Shown one piece after another: positions 8,544 to 17,589 of a stretch of DNA of 64,000 nucleotides. Each line of letters begins with the position of its first letter. Within the stretch, counting starts at the first letter, position 1. The notes below the pieces were generated by a model. That model worked only from the letters and a program-made list of their open reading frames with translations, did not search any database and was not told the DNA's origin. Origin of the DNA: Bin87 sp965220505 (GTDB lineage Bacteria > Chloroflexota > Dehalococcoidia > Lucifugimonadales > UBA3495); contig CBDCQE010000001.1 of assembly GCA_965220505.1 (NCBI GenBank), forward strand, positions 372,001 to 436,000, written 5' to 3'. Made by a program: the position numbers and the translations under genes.

Positions 8544-9503
8544 ATGCAGTACGGCATTACGTTACCCGGGCGTGGCCCGTTGTCCACTCCTGACAGCCTG
8601 GCAACCATCGCCCAACGGGCGGAAGCGCTCGGTTTCGATTCCGTCGCCCTCGGCGACCACATCCTGGTGCCCAAGAATATCGACTCCGATTACCCCTACA
8701 CCGAGACGGGAGAGTTCCCGGGCTCGGCCTCAGGCCAGGCTATGGAGCAGATCACTGCTCTGGCCTACATGGCCGGGTGCACCAGCACCATCCGGCTGGC
8801 GACCTCCGTGCTCATCGTGCCCCACCGCAACGCGTTGGTGGCCGCCAAGGCCCTGGCGACCTTGGACGTGCTGTCCGGCGGTCGGCTCATCGTCGGCGTC
8901 GGCGTCGGTTGGTGTCGTGAGGAGTTCGAAGCCGTGGGTTGCGAGCCCTTCGACGAGCGTGGTGCCGTTACCGACGAGTACATTCGCGCCTTCAAGGAAC
9001 TGTGGACCTCCGACGACCCGACTTTTGATGGGCAGTACGTGAGTTTCTCCGACATCTGGTTCCTGCCCAAGCCGGTGCAGAAGCCTCACCCGCCATTCTG
9101 GGTTGGCGGCGAGAGCCGACCTGCAATACGTCGCGCGGCTACCCTTTGCGACGGTTGGTATCCCATCGGCAACAATCCTGCCTTCCCCGTGGGAACTCCC
9201 GAAGCCCTGGAGAACAGCATCGGTCGTCTGCGCCGCACCGCAGAGCGCGCCGGACGCAATCCCGACGAGATACAGATCATCTACCGCTCCCACGACTACC
9301 GCATCAACGGAACCGACGCCAGCCCGGACCGCACCCGCTTTACCGGCAGCGGCGAACAAATCGCCGGCGACATCCGTCAGTACGAGGAGATGGGTGTCAG
9401 CTATCTGGTCCTCGACATCGCCCGCCTGAGCGCCGACGGCAACCTGGAAGAAACCCTGGGACACCTCGAAGATTTCACGGCCCAAGTGGCCGCCCGGGTC
9501 TAG
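8544..9503 (+). CDS. LLM-class F420-dependent oxidoreductase
   Basis: 319 residues; GAGG lies 9 nt before the ATG. Luciferase-like (beta/alpha)8 barrel: MQYGITLPGRGPLSTPDSLA, AEALGFDSVALGDHILVP, TSTIRLATSVLIVPHRN, LDVLSGGRLIVGVGVGWC, and the PKPVQKPHPPFWVGGES segment followed by ALLRRAA-like IRRAATLCDGWYP. This matches TIGR03619-type F420-dependent oxidoreductases, which use F420H2 or FMNH2 for redox chemistry. The substrate is unknown. It lies 33 bp after the SDR in the same direction and is probably in the same operon. Confidence 0.9.
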   Translation: MQYGITLPGRGPLSTPDSLATIAQRAEALGFDSVALGDHILVPKNIDSDYPYTETGEFPGSASGQAMEQITALAYMAGCTSTIRLATSVLIVPHRNALVAAKALATLDVLSGGRLIVGVGVGWCREEFEAVGCEPFDERGAVTDEYIRAFKELWTSDDPTFDGQYVSFSDIWFLPKPVQKPHPPFWVGGESRPAIRRAATLCDGWYPIGNNPAFPVGTPEALENSIGRLRRTAERAGRNPDEIQIIYRSHDYRINGTDASPDRTRFTGSGEQIAGDIRQYEEMGVSYLVLDIARLSADGNLEETLGHLEDFTAQVAARV

Positions 9504-9558
9504 GCAGGTAACGGGAATCCGGCCACACGCGCATCCCGCCCGTCAACCGGACGCGCCA

Positions 9559-10599
9559 ATGGCTTACGCACTTTCGGACACCAACGCGGTCGAGTACCTG
9601 CTTGGAACGGGGCTGATTTCCGCCAGCCAAGCCGGTTCGGCAACCGCTGTGGAGCTTGGCGGAGGGGTCTCCAATATCGTCGTCAGGGTGGATTTGGCTG
9701 ACCCAACGGGCAGCCTCATCATCAAGCAGTCCCTTCCCCGTTTGCGCGTCCATCAGGAATGGCTCGCGGACCAAGCGCGCATCCACCGCGAGGCGTCGGC
9801 TCTCCGATACCTGCAGGATGTTCTGCCGCAATCTTCCCTGCCGGGCGTGATCCACGACGATCCGGAACATTTCCTGTTCGTCATGACCGCCGCGCGGTCC
9901 GGGTGCCGGACGTGGAAGGACGATCTCCTCTCCGGGCACGTCGATACGCGGGTGGCTGCGGAAGTCGGGCGCTTGCTGGGAACAATGCACCAACAGTCCG
10001 CAATCTCTGGCGATGTGGTACCGCCTGCATTGCGGGAGTTCGCGGATCAACGTTGCTTCGTTCAACTGCGCATTGACCCGTATCACCGAGCCACCGGCAC
10101 GGCCCATGCGGATCTTGCCGGTGTCATCGAAGCCGAAGCACAGGCCATGTTGGGACGTCGCATGTGCCTCGTACACGGCGACTACAGCCCAAAGAATGTC
10201 ATCGTCACCGGGACTGCACAGGAACCGACCGCCTTCCTCCTGGACTTCGAAGTAATTCACCTCGGTAACCCGGTCTTCGACCTGGCTTTCATGTTGAACC
10301 ACCTCACGCTCAAAGCTATCCACCGACCCGACCTCGTCGCAAAGTACAATGCGGCCGGCACCGCCTTTTGGTCAGCGTACTGCTGTAGTTCCCAAACTTT
10401 GGCCAACGACCCCGTTCGGCTCCAGTTGGAGGCGATACGCCAGATGGGTGTGCTTCTTTTGGCTCGTATCGATGGCAAATCACCGGCCGAATACATAACG
10501 ACCAACGCGCAGAAGTCCTTGGCCCGCCGTCTCGGCAGGATGATCCTTGCCAGCGAAATTCAGTCGTTGCCAGAGTTGCACGACGCTTTGCGCCGTTAG
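9559..10599 (+). CDS. Aminoglycoside phosphotransferase (APH)/choline-kinase-like family protein
   Basis: 346 residues with a protein-kinase-like fold: the nucleotide-loop region ELGGGVSNIVVRVDLA, Lys in GSLIIKQSLPRLR, the Brenner catalytic loop CLVHGDYSPKNVIV (HGDxxxxN), and the metal-binding LLDFEVIHLGNPVFDLAFML, where DFE stands in for DFG. It phosphorylates a small hydroxylated molecule; family members range from antibiotic kinases to kinases of sugars and alcohols. Nothing nearby suggests resistance. No clear ribosome site precedes the ATG at 9559. Confidence 0.8.
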   Translation: MAYALSDTNAVEYLLGTGLISASQAGSATAVELGGGVSNIVVRVDLADPTGSLIIKQSLPRLRVHQEWLADQARIHREASALRYLQDVLPQSSLPGVIHDDPEHFLFVMTAARSGCRTWKDDLLSGHVDTRVAAEVGRLLGTMHQQSAISGDVVPPALREFADQRCFVQLRIDPYHRATGTAHADLAGVIEAEAQAMLGRRMCLVHGDYSPKNVIVTGTAQEPTAFLLDFEVIHLGNPVFDLAFMLNHLTLKAIHRPDLVAKYNAAGTAFWSAYCCSSQTLANDPVRLQLEAIRQMGVLLLARIDGKSPAEYITTNAQKSLARRLGRMILASEIQSLPELHDALRR

Positions 10600-10724
10600 C
10601 GCTCACCGGATGGTTCGCGGCACCAGAATCTGGTGACACTGTCTGCGGCTCCGTAGTACACTCTTCGCGCGGGTATCCGGTCCAAGGCCCGGGCGCCTAG
10701 CTCCCGATCAGAGGAGATGAGAGC

Positions 10725-11198
10725 TTGCCGCAGGAACTGAACGCCGGGTTGGACGGGACTGGCCTTCGCGTCGCGGTGGTCGCTGCTCGGTTCAACTACG
10801 TGATCACCAAGAACCTGATGGAAGGGGCCATTTCGACGCTGGCCCAATATGGCGTGCGCGACGGGGACATTACTACTTCCTGGGTGCCGGGTTCCTTTGA
10901 GTTGCCCGTGGTCGCCAAGACCCTCGCCCAATCCGGGCGATACGACGCGGTAATCTGCCTGGGCGCCGTCATACGTGGCGAGACCAGCCACTACGACATG
11001 GTATGCAATCAGGCGGCATCCGGTATCGCTGCCGTGGGCCGCGAAACCGGCATCCCGACCATGTTCGGTGTATTGACGACCGAAAACATGGAGCAGGCGA
11101 TTAACCGCTCCGGAGGCAAGGTCGGCAACCTGGGCGCCGATTGCGCTGTCGGCGCCATCGACTGCGCCCGCCTCCTTCAATCCATCAAGACGGGCTGA
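10725..11198 (+). CDS. ribH: 6,7-dimethyl-8-ribityllumazine synthase
   Basis: 157 residues, the usual length. The start is a TTG at 10725 with GAGGAG at 10711-10716; an ATG at 10717 is out of frame. Conserved segments: VAVVAARFNYVITKNLMEGA, the substrate loop WVPGSFELPVVAKTLAQSG, and LGAVIRGETSHYDMV with the catalytic His89. It condenses the ribityl-aminouracil with dihydroxybutanone phosphate in riboflavin synthesis. The other rib genes are not in this window; the gene sits alone among flavin- and F420-using enzymes. No FMN riboswitch is recognisable in the 125 bp upstream. Confidence 0.95.
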   Translation: MPQELNAGLDGTGLRVAVVAARFNYVITKNLMEGAISTLAQYGVRDGDITTSWVPGSFELPVVAKTLAQSGRYDAVICLGAVIRGETSHYDMVCNQAASGIAAVGRETGIPTMFGVLTTENMEQAINRSGGKVGNLGADCAVGAIDCARLLQSIKTG

Positions 11199-11222
11199 CC
11201 CCATGGGACGGTGTGAACAGAG

Positions 11223-11912
11223 ATGCAGGCGACCGTAGAATTCGACCCCAGTTACTCCCTCCTCACCATCGACCTGGCGGCGGGCGAATCCATCAAAGCT
11301 GAGCCCGGCGCGATGGTCGCCCAGCAGGGGGTCGAAATGAGCACCGGAATGAGCGGTTCCGGCGGTCTCTTTGGTGGAATTCGCCGCATGATGGGCGGCG
11401 AATCTTTCTTTGTAAACACCTTCACCGCCGAAGGTGCAGGAGGGTGGGTCAGCCTGGCTCCGCCCGCTCCCGGCGATGTCGGCTCGTTCGACCTGCAACC
11501 GGGTGGTAACCTGTTCCTGCAGTCCAGTTCGTTCCTCGCCAGCACCGGGAATGTTCAAATCGACAGTCAGTTCCAGGGATTTCGCGGGTTTTTCAGCGGG
11601 GAAAGCCTGTTTTTCATCCGCGCCTACGCCCAGCAGGGCACCGGGACGGTATATTACAACTCCTACGGCGCCGTCAAAGAGGTTGCGGTGAATCCGGGCC
11701 AGGAGTTGGTGGTGGATACCGGGCACCTCGTGGCCTTCAGCGATGATGTCGAATATTCCATCGGAAAAGTCGGCGGCATCCGTTCACTCATCGCCGGCGG
11801 CGAGGGCTTGGTGATGAAGTTCCGCGGCAGCGGAACCGTGTGGATACAGACCCGGAACCTGGCCTCCCTGGCCGAAAAACTTAATCCGTTCCTGCCCAAG
11901 CGCGGGCAATAG
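11223..11912 (+). CDS. TIGR00266/AIM24 family protein
   Basis: 229 residues. The double-stranded beta-helix family features are present: MQATVEFDPSYSLLTIDLAA, the conserved AEPGAMVAQQGVEMSTGMSG, GIRRMMGGESFFVNTFTAEG, the GNLFLQSSSFLAS strand, and the C-terminal GGEGLVMKFRGSGTVWIQTR. The family (AIM24 in yeast mitochondria) is widespread, soluble and of unknown biochemical function. It follows ribH by 24 bp on the same strand and may be co-transcribed. Confidence 0.9.
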   Translation: MQATVEFDPSYSLLTIDLAAGESIKAEPGAMVAQQGVEMSTGMSGSGGLFGGIRRMMGGESFFVNTFTAEGAGGWVSLAPPAPGDVGSFDLQPGGNLFLQSSSFLASTGNVQIDSQFQGFRGFFSGESLFFIRAYAQQGTGTVYYNSYGAVKEVAVNPGQELVVDTGHLVAFSDDVEYSIGKVGGIRSLIAGGEGLVMKFRGSGTVWIQTRNLASLAEKLNPFLPKRGQ

Positions 11913-12023
11913 CGCTAGATCTGATCGCTGGTCGTATCCGGCGCCGACTGCTGCGGCTGGCTGCATTCCGGTTGCGCTTCGGGTTGTCGCGTCCGACCTG
12001 CGTGCCCCCACAGGAGATCAAGC

Positions 12024-12938
12024 ATGGAATTTGGCGTGACCGTGCCCAACAACTGGGGCGTCGAGGACCCGCAGGCAGTCGTCAACTTTGGTCCGTTGGC
12101 GGAAGAGTTGGGCTTTGATTCCGTTTGGGTTATGGACCACCTTTTCAACAACGGATACATCCGCGAAAGGCTGGACGACAAGCCTTATTACCATCCCATG
12201 GCGACGCTGTCCCATATATCCGCCCTGACTTCACGGGTGCAGCTGGGGACATCGGTGCTGGTCTTGCCGTATCACAACCCGGTGGAGCTGGCCAAATACG
12301 CGGCTACCCTGGATCAAATGTCCGGCGGCCGCGTCATCCTGGGCGTCGGTGTCGGGGCTATGACCCCGGAGTTCGATGCGCTCGGCATACCAATGAGCCA
12401 GCGCGGGTCGCTGACCAACGAGTCCATGGACATCATGCGGGAGCTGTGGTCCAACGAAGACCCTCGATACCGCAGTGACCGCTGGGAATTCGAAGACCTC
12501 AAGTTTTCGCCCAAGCCGGTACAGTCCGTAGCGGGTTCGCCTCACGTACCCCTCTGGGTTGGCGGCGGCAGCCCGGGGGCGTTGCGGCGAGCCGCTCGCC
12601 GGGGCAACGGCTGGCATCCCTCTGGTATGAGCGCTGAGGAATTCGCCATCGGCCGTCAGCGCGTCCGCGAGCTTGCCGAGTCCGCGGGCCGCAACCCTGA
12701 CGACCTCGTGATGTCCGCACGCGTTGAAGTGGAAGCTCACGGCGGCCCGTCCAGCCAACGCGCTGCCGACCGCTCGCGCCTCCCCGGCGACGACCCGGCC
12801 GGGATGGTCGCCGGCATCGCTGCATACCAGGAGGCCGGCGTGCAGCACATCGTGCTGGCTCTCAACACCGGAGACGTCGGCCGCCTCCGGGAGCTGATGC
12901 ATTCCATCGCATCTGATGTGATCCCGCAGTTCAGTTAG
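12024..12938 (+). CDS. LLM-class F420-dependent oxidoreductase
   Basis: 304 residues; GGAG lies 7 nt before the ATG. MEFGVTVPNNWGVEDPQAVV, ELGFDSVWVMDHLFNN, LTSRVQLGTSVLVLPYHNPV, LDQMSGGRVILGVGVGAMTP and VPLWVGGGSPGALRRAARRG are the luciferase-like barrel landmarks of the F420-dependent TIGR03619-type group, shared with the gene at 8544. Cytoplasmic flavin/F420 redox enzyme of unknown substrate. Transcription should end at the strong hairpin 50 bp downstream. Confidence 0.9.
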   Translation: MEFGVTVPNNWGVEDPQAVVNFGPLAEELGFDSVWVMDHLFNNGYIRERLDDKPYYHPMATLSHISALTSRVQLGTSVLVLPYHNPVELAKYAATLDQMSGGRVILGVGVGAMTPEFDALGIPMSQRGSLTNESMDIMRELWSNEDPRYRSDRWEFEDLKFSPKPVQSVAGSPHVPLWVGGGSPGALRRAARRGNGWHPSGMSAEEFAIGRQRVRELAESAGRNPDDLVMSARVEVEAHGGPSSQRAADRSRLPGDDPAGMVAGIAAYQEAGVQHIVLALNTGDVGRLRELMHSIASDVIPQFS

Positions 12939-12989
12939 CCACGCCTCGGTCGCCCTGCTCGTTCAAGCCGGGTTAGCAATTCCCAAACT

Positions 12990-13020
12990 GAAGGGGGGCG
13001 ATTTTACTTCGCCCCCCTTC
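12990..13020. terminator. Strong bidirectional intrinsic terminator
   Basis: A perfect 12-bp stem, GAAGGGGGGCGA at 12990-13001 with TCGCCCCCCTTC at 13009-13020, with a 7-nt TTTTACT loop. It sits between the convergent F420 oxidoreductase and the molybdenum hydroxylase operon. The flanks are only partly U-rich (TTGTTG on the plus side), but the stem is very stable and could stop both transcripts. Confidence 0.8.
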
Positions 13021-13051
13021 TTGTTGGCCGCTGTCCGAGTGGTACCCGCGA

Positions 13052-15319
13052 CTACAGTCGCGCTTCCAGCACGCTGCCCGGAGTGATCGGTAGATTGGTC
13101 AACCGCTGGTCGGTGGCATGGCCCACCGCGTTGGCAACGGCCGCCAGCGGGGGAACTATGGGCACCTCGCCCACCCCTCGAACGCCGTAGGGGTGGCCCG
13201 GATTGGCGACCTCCACGATGACAGTGTCAATCATGGGCAGGTCCAGCGAAGTCGGCATGCGGTAGTCCAAAAAGCTGGAGTTCATCATCTGGCCATTGTC
13301 GCTGAAGTAATACTCTTCGTTCAGCGCCCAGCCGATGCCCTGGACCGCTCCTCCCTGGATTTGCCCTTCCACGTAGCTGGGATGCACTGCCTTGCCGGCA
13401 TCCTGAATCGCCGTATAGCGCAGGATTTCGGTTTTCCCGGTTTCCGGGTCAACCTCAACGTCCACCAGGTGCACGCCAAACGAATTGCCCTCGCCGGTCG
13501 GGTCCAGGCTCGCGGTGCCGGTGATGCCGCCACCGGTGGTGTAGAGCTGGCGTGCCAGGTCTTTGAAGGTGAAACTCAGTTCTTCCGATTTGTGCCGGAT
13601 CACACCGCTTTCGTACTCAACATCTTCCACCGGCACGTCCCAAATGGACGCCGCCCGTTCGACCAGTTGCTGCTTGACGTCCTCTGCCGCAAGGATAGCC
13701 GCCCAACCGGTGGCAAACGTGGTGCGGCTCCCGCCGGTGACCATGGTGTACCCGATGGAGTCCGTGTCAACCACCTGGGGCTTGATGTCCTCATACGATA
13801 TGCCAAGGGTCTCGGCAGCCTGCTGAGCGATTGACGCCCGGGAGCCGCCGATATCCACCGAACCCTCGATCAGGTTCACGGTGCCGTCCGGGTTTACGGT
13901 CATGTTGACGCTGGAATGGAAGCCACGGTTCATCCAGAACCCCGAAGCGATGCCACGGCCGCGATTTGGCCCTTCCAGCGGCGTCCGGTAGTGCTCGTGG
14001 TTGCGGGCTGCCTCAAGGCATTCCACCAGACCGATCTTTTGGAACACGGGGCCCTCAACTTTCCGTGAGCCCTCCGTGACGGCATTGTTCAGCCGGAATT
14101 CTACGGGGTCCACGCCCAGCTTCTGGCAGAGCTCGTCCACGACCTGCTCCACCCCAAACGCGGCCTGCGGCGAGCCCGGCGCGCGATACGCGGCCGTCTT
14201 GGGTTTGTTCACCAGCACGTCGTAGCCTTCGACGGTTCCGTTTTCCAGTTCGTAGCAGGCGAAGGCGCAGGTCGCGCCCTGCATCACCGGGGAACCGGGA
14301 TACGCGCCGGCTTCGAAGGCAAGTTCGATTTCCGCAGCGGTGATCTTGCCCGCCGAGTTGGCGCCCATCTTGACCCGCATCCAACTCCCGGGAGCCGGAC
14401 CGCTGCCCTCGAATACCTCGGTGCGGCTCATCAGCACCTTGACTGGTGCCCCGGCCTTGCGGGAGAGCAGCGCAGCTACCGGTTCCAGGTAGAACGATAC
14501 TTTGCCGCCAAACCCTCCGCCGATCTCCATTGGGGTAACCCGGACGTCCGAAACGTCGACCCGCAAAACGTCAGCGGTGTTGGCGCGAACGACGAATGCG
14601 CCCTGGGTGCTGCACCAGACATTGATCTGCCCGTCGGCGCGCCAGTGGGCCGTCGCGTTGTGCGGCTCGATGTACCCTTGGTGTACCGACGCGGTGGTGA
14701 ATTCGCGCTCGACAATAACGTCGGAGTTGGCAAACCCGGCCGCCGTGTCTCCCTTCTCGAATTTCATGTAGGAAGCGACGTTGCTGGGTTTGTCGGATAT
14801 TTCGCCCATGGCGGAGGTGTGGATCAGATCATCGTGCAGGAGCGGAGATCCGTCCTGCATCGCGGCTCGCACATCGACGACGGGCTCCAGGACTTCGTAG
14901 TCAACGTCGATCAGGGCCAGCGCTGACTCAGCGATGTGAGCGTTGTCGGCGGCGACGGCGGCGACCGCGTGCCCGCGATACAGTGCCTTGTCACTGGCCA
15001 GGAAATTGTCGCTCAAGAACTTGAACCGGTTGTAGTCGTTGCCTAAGTCCTCCCTGCTGAGCGCCGCAAACGGTAGATCGGCTGCGGTAACGATGGCGCG
15101 CACGCCGGCGAGGGCTTCCGCTTTCGACGTGTCGATGGCCCTGATGCGAGCGTGTGCGTGCGGGCTACGCAACACTCGGGCATGCAGCAGTCCGGTCAGT
15201 TCCAGGTCGGCGCCGTATTGGGCGCGACCGGTGACCTTATCCACTCCATCGGGACGCACCGGCCGCTTCCCTACTACGTCGTATTCTACTTCCGATAGCA
15301 CTTGGTTCGGTATGGTCAA
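13052..15319 (-). CDS. Xanthine dehydrogenase/aldehyde oxidase family molybdopterin-binding large subunit
   Basis: 755 residues. The start is a TTG at 15319 with GGGAGG about 9 nt upstream. Landmarks: VGKRPVRPDGVDKVTGRAQY, IGGGFGGKVSFYLEPVAALL (molybdopterin contact), AYRAPGSPQAAFGVEQVVDE, VDIGGSRASIAQQAAETLGI, and GVRGVGEVPIVPPLAAVANA carrying the catalytic Glu. The CO-dehydrogenase AYxCSFR loop is absent, so this is not CoxL; the hydroxylated substrate (aldehyde, purine or N-heterocycle) is open. It is the last gene of a minus-strand operon, FAD subunit then 2Fe-2S subunit then this. No MCD-insertion factor or XdhC homologue is nearby. Confidence 0.9.
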   Translation of the reverse strand: MTIPNQVLSEVEYDVVGKRPVRPDGVDKVTGRAQYGADLELTGLLHARVLRSPHAHARIRAIDTSKAEALAGVRAIVTAADLPFAALSREDLGNDYNRFKFLSDNFLASDKALYRGHAVAAVAADNAHIAESALALIDVDYEVLEPVVDVRAAMQDGSPLLHDDLIHTSAMGEISDKPSNVASYMKFEKGDTAAGFANSDVIVEREFTTASVHQGYIEPHNATAHWRADGQINVWCSTQGAFVVRANTADVLRVDVSDVRVTPMEIGGGFGGKVSFYLEPVAALLSRKAGAPVKVLMSRTEVFEGSGPAPGSWMRVKMGANSAGKITAAEIELAFEAGAYPGSPVMQGATCAFACYELENGTVEGYDVLVNKPKTAAYRAPGSPQAAFGVEQVVDELCQKLGVDPVEFRLNNAVTEGSRKVEGPVFQKIGLVECLEAARNHEHYRTPLEGPNRGRGIASGFWMNRGFHSSVNMTVNPDGTVNLIEGSVDIGGSRASIAQQAAETLGISYEDIKPQVVDTDSIGYTMVTGGSRTTFATGWAAILAAEDVKQQLVERAASIWDVPVEDVEYESGVIRHKSEELSFTFKDLARQLYTTGGGITGTASLDPTGEGNSFGVHLVDVEVDPETGKTEILRYTAIQDAGKAVHPSYVEGQIQGGAVQGIGWALNEEYYFSDNGQMMNSSFLDYRMPTSLDLPMIDTVIVEVANPGHPYGVRGVGEVPIVPPLAAVANAVGHATDQRLTNLPITPGSVLEARL

Positions 15320-15341
15320 TTTCGCTCACCTCCCTAACAAT

Positions 15342-15369
15342 GTAGGGGCGAATTGCTATTCGCCCCTAC
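15342..15369. repeat. Palindromic GTAGGGGCG-type intergenic repeat
   Basis: GTAGGGGCGAAT, TGCT, ATTCGCCCCTAC: a perfect 12-bp inverted repeat with a 4-nt loop between the 2Fe-2S and large subunits of the hydroxylase operon. GTAGGGGCG...CGCCCCTAC palindromes recur as dispersed elements in Chloroflexota and cyanobacteria, from general knowledge. Inside an operon it could attenuate or stabilise the downstream message. Confidence 0.75.
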
Positions 15370-15423
15370 CGTTGTAAACACCCTACGGGCGCCGGGTCTT
15401 CGTGCCCGACGACCAGTGAAAAC

Positions 15424-15900
15424 TCACGCCCGCATGCGTTCTCCGGCGTCAATCACCGCGCGGACGATCTTGTCGTAACCGGTGCAACGGCACAGGTTGC
15501 CGGCCAGCCAGTGGCGTATGCGCGCTTCGTCCGCGTCCGGCTCGTCGTCCAGCAGCGCCTTGGCGGCGACGATGAAGCCGGGCGTGCAGATCCCGCACTG
15601 GAGGGCGGCGTTTTCCAGGAACGCCTGCTGGATGGGGTGCAGACCGTCAGCGGAGGCCACGCCTTCGATGGTGTTGACCTCGGCGCCCTGCGCCTCGACT
15701 CCCAAGACCAAGCAGGAGGTGACGATGCGACCGTCCAGGTTGACGGTGCAAGCGCCGCAGTTGCCGTCGTTGCAACCCTCTTTGGAGCCGGTCATACCCA
15801 CGACGTCGCGCAGGCATTCCAGCAAGCTTTGCCGCGGCTCGCACAGGAAGTCGGTTTGGTTGCCGTTGATAGTTGTGGTTACGTGGACAAGTCCGGGCAT
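15424..15900 (-). CDS. (2Fe-2S)-binding small subunit of the molybdenum hydroxylase
   Basis: 158 residues, usual length; GGAGGAG precedes the ATG. The N-terminal plant-ferredoxin-type cluster is in GSKEGCNDGNCGACTVNLDG with a fourth Cys in RIVTSCLVLG. The C-terminal cluster is in LQCGICTPGFIVAAKA and LAGNLCRCTGYDKIVRAV. It passes electrons from the molybdenum site to FAD. It starts 2 bp after the FAD subunit ends, so the two are translationally linked. Confidence 0.93.
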   Translation of the reverse strand: MPGLVHVTTTINGNQTDFLCEPRQSLLECLRDVVGMTGSKEGCNDGNCGACTVNLDGRIVTSCLVLGVEAQGAEVNTIEGVASADGLHPIQQAFLENAALQCGICTPGFIVAAKALLDDEPDADEARIRHWLAGNLCRCTGYDKIVRAVIDAGERMRA

Positions 15901-15902
15901 TA

Positions 15903-16778
15903 TTACTCCTCCCCTCGGGCGCGCCGGATGGCAATGTTCAGGGTGCGGCGGGTCAGCACATCCACCAGGTGATGCCGTTGGCGGATCGTGCCGCGCATGT
16001 CTGTAATGGGACTCGCGGCTTCGCTAGCCAAACGACCAGCCTCGGCGATTGCGTCGTCAGAGACGGCCTTGCCGGCCAGGCTGTCGCCGGCCGCCGTCAC
16101 AAGAATCGGCGTGGGACCCACGGAAGCCAAGGCTATGCGCGCGGACTGGATGGTCTGTCCGGACGCATCCAGCACCACCGAGGAGGACACGCCGGCGACG
16201 GCGATGTCCATCTCGTTGCGCGGAATGAAGCGAAGGTACGCGGTGCCGGAGTTGGCAACCGGCGCGGGGATCTGGATACCCACCAGTATTTCGCCGGGTT
16301 CCAGCACACTCCGTCCGGGCCCGGTGCAGAAATCCTCCGCGGCGACGGCGCGCCAGCCGTTGGGTCCATTGATGTGCGCCTCGCCGCCGAGCGTGATGAC
16401 CGGCGGGATGCTGTCACCGGACGGAGCGGCGTTGCACAGGTTCCCTCCGATTGAAGCCCGGCCTTGGATCTGAATGCTCCCAATAAGGCCGGCGGCGTCA
16501 ATCAGACCGGGATAGGCGGCAGCTACCTGCTGGTTCTGATAAATCTGGTAACAGGGCACGGCGGCGCCCAGGCGCAGCCCGCTGTCGGTCATTTCGATCT
16601 GGTTCAGTTCTGGGATCGTCTTGGCATCCACCAGAACGTCCAGTTCTCGCCGTCCGCCGCGCAACTGGACAATGATATCCGTTCCGCCAGCCAACGGGCG
16701 GGCGCGATCGCCGTTAGCGGACAACACTGAAACGGCTTCGCTGAGAGATGTAGGGGCAACGTAGTCAATAGCTCGCAT
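15903..16778 (-). CDS. FAD-binding medium subunit of the molybdenum hydroxylase
   Basis: 291 residues. The start is the ATG at 16778, because GGAGGAGG lies 5 nt upstream; the in-frame GTG at 16784 would overlap that ribosome site. MRAIDYVAPTSLSEAVSVLS, RPLAGGTDIIVQLRGGRREL (FAD pyrophosphate loop) and IQGRASIGGNLCNAAPSGDS are signatures of the CoxM/XdhB FAD subunit. It carries electrons to the final acceptor. First gene of the three-subunit operon. Confidence 0.93.
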   Translation of the reverse strand: MRAIDYVAPTSLSEAVSVLSANGDRARPLAGGTDIIVQLRGGRRELDVLVDAKTIPELNQIEMTDSGLRLGAAVPCYQIYQNQQVAAAYPGLIDAAGLIGSIQIQGRASIGGNLCNAAPSGDSIPPVITLGGEAHINGPNGWRAVAAEDFCTGPGRSVLEPGEILVGIQIPAPVANSGTAYLRFIPRNEMDIAVAGVSSSVVLDASGQTIQSARIALASVGPTPILVTAAGDSLAGKAVSDDAIAEAGRLASEAASPITDMRGTIRQRHHLVDVLTRRTLNIAIRRARGEE

Positions 16779-16941
16779 GGGCACCTCCTCCGGCGCAGAT
16801 TATAGCACGATCAGCGGCTTCGTCAGCCGTTGCTTGCCCCGCGCCGGCGCCCACCAAAGCAGCGAGCCGGCTGGGGCAGCCGATCATCAAGGGACGCGCG
16901 CCATCATACCGTAACCGGCCCGGTCGCGCTACAAATGACCG

Positions 16942-17529
16942 CTATCTGGCCAGAATCGACTGCAACCGAACTCGTACCGCCGGCCACTCGCTGTCGATGA
17001 TGCTGTAATACACCGAGTGTCGGTTGACCCCGTCGCGGGCGATCCGGTGATTACGCAGCATGCCTTCCCGGATGGCTCCGATTCGTTCGATCGCGCGCCG
17101 GGACCTGAGATTGCGGTGGTCAGCCTTCAGGCAAACCCGCAACGCACCCAAGTCATCGAAAGCGTGCCTCAATAGCAGGTACTTGCATTCCGTGTTGACC
17201 GCCGTGCGCTGGTATTTCGTTCCGTACCACGTCATACCGATCTCTAACGACCGGTTGGATCGATCGATATCATGGTATCCCGTGGAGCCGATCGCCCGAT
17301 CATCGGCGAGGTGCACTACAGTGAATTGGATGCGTCCCTCCCGTTCGTTCCGGGCGATGCAATCTCGGATCCACCCCTGGGTATCGCCCAGGCTCGCGAA
17401 GGCAGGTCTGGCCAGGTATCGCCAGATTGTTTCGTCCGTCCCGACGCGAAACAGGTCCTCAGCGTGCTGCGGGCCGATGGGCTCCAGCCGTACGTGCTCT
17501 CCTTCAAGGGTGATTGGTTGCGCGTTCAT
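16942..17529 (-). CDS. GNAT family N-acetyltransferase (RimJ/RimL-like)
   Basis: 195 residues from the ATG at 17529, chosen for the GAGGAG 6 nt upstream; an earlier in-frame start at 17559 lacks one. MNAQPITLEGEHVRLEPIGP, AIGSTGYHDIDRSNRSLEIG, TWYGTKYQRTAVNTECKYLL and LKADHRNLRSRRAIERIGAI match the RimJ/RimL or DUF-type GNAT proteins that acetylate amines or protein N-termini from acetyl-CoA. The usual QRTGVN pyrophosphate loop reads QRTAVN. Target unknown. Confidence 0.85.
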   Translation of the reverse strand: MNAQPITLEGEHVRLEPIGPQHAEDLFRVGTDETIWRYLARPAFASLGDTQGWIRDCIARNEREGRIQFTVVHLADDRAIGSTGYHDIDRSNRSLEIGMTWYGTKYQRTAVNTECKYLLLRHAFDDLGALRVCLKADHRNLRSRRAIERIGAIREGMLRNHRIARDGVNRHSVYYSIIDSEWPAVRVRLQSILAR

Positions 17530-17589
17530 AGGGTCTCCTCGTAGCTCGTTCTTTGGCAACAGCGAGACTGAGCCGGCAGCCCCTGACTG

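Noticed and set aside
10600..10724. FMN riboswitch upstream of ribH
   Set aside because: The 125-bp leader has no recognisable AGGGGCAG-type or other RFN conserved boxes.
13052..16778. Form I carbon monoxide dehydrogenase (cox operon)
   Set aside because: The large subunit lacks the AYxCSFR active-site loop; it has the AYRAPGSPQ of the general xanthine-dehydrogenase family.
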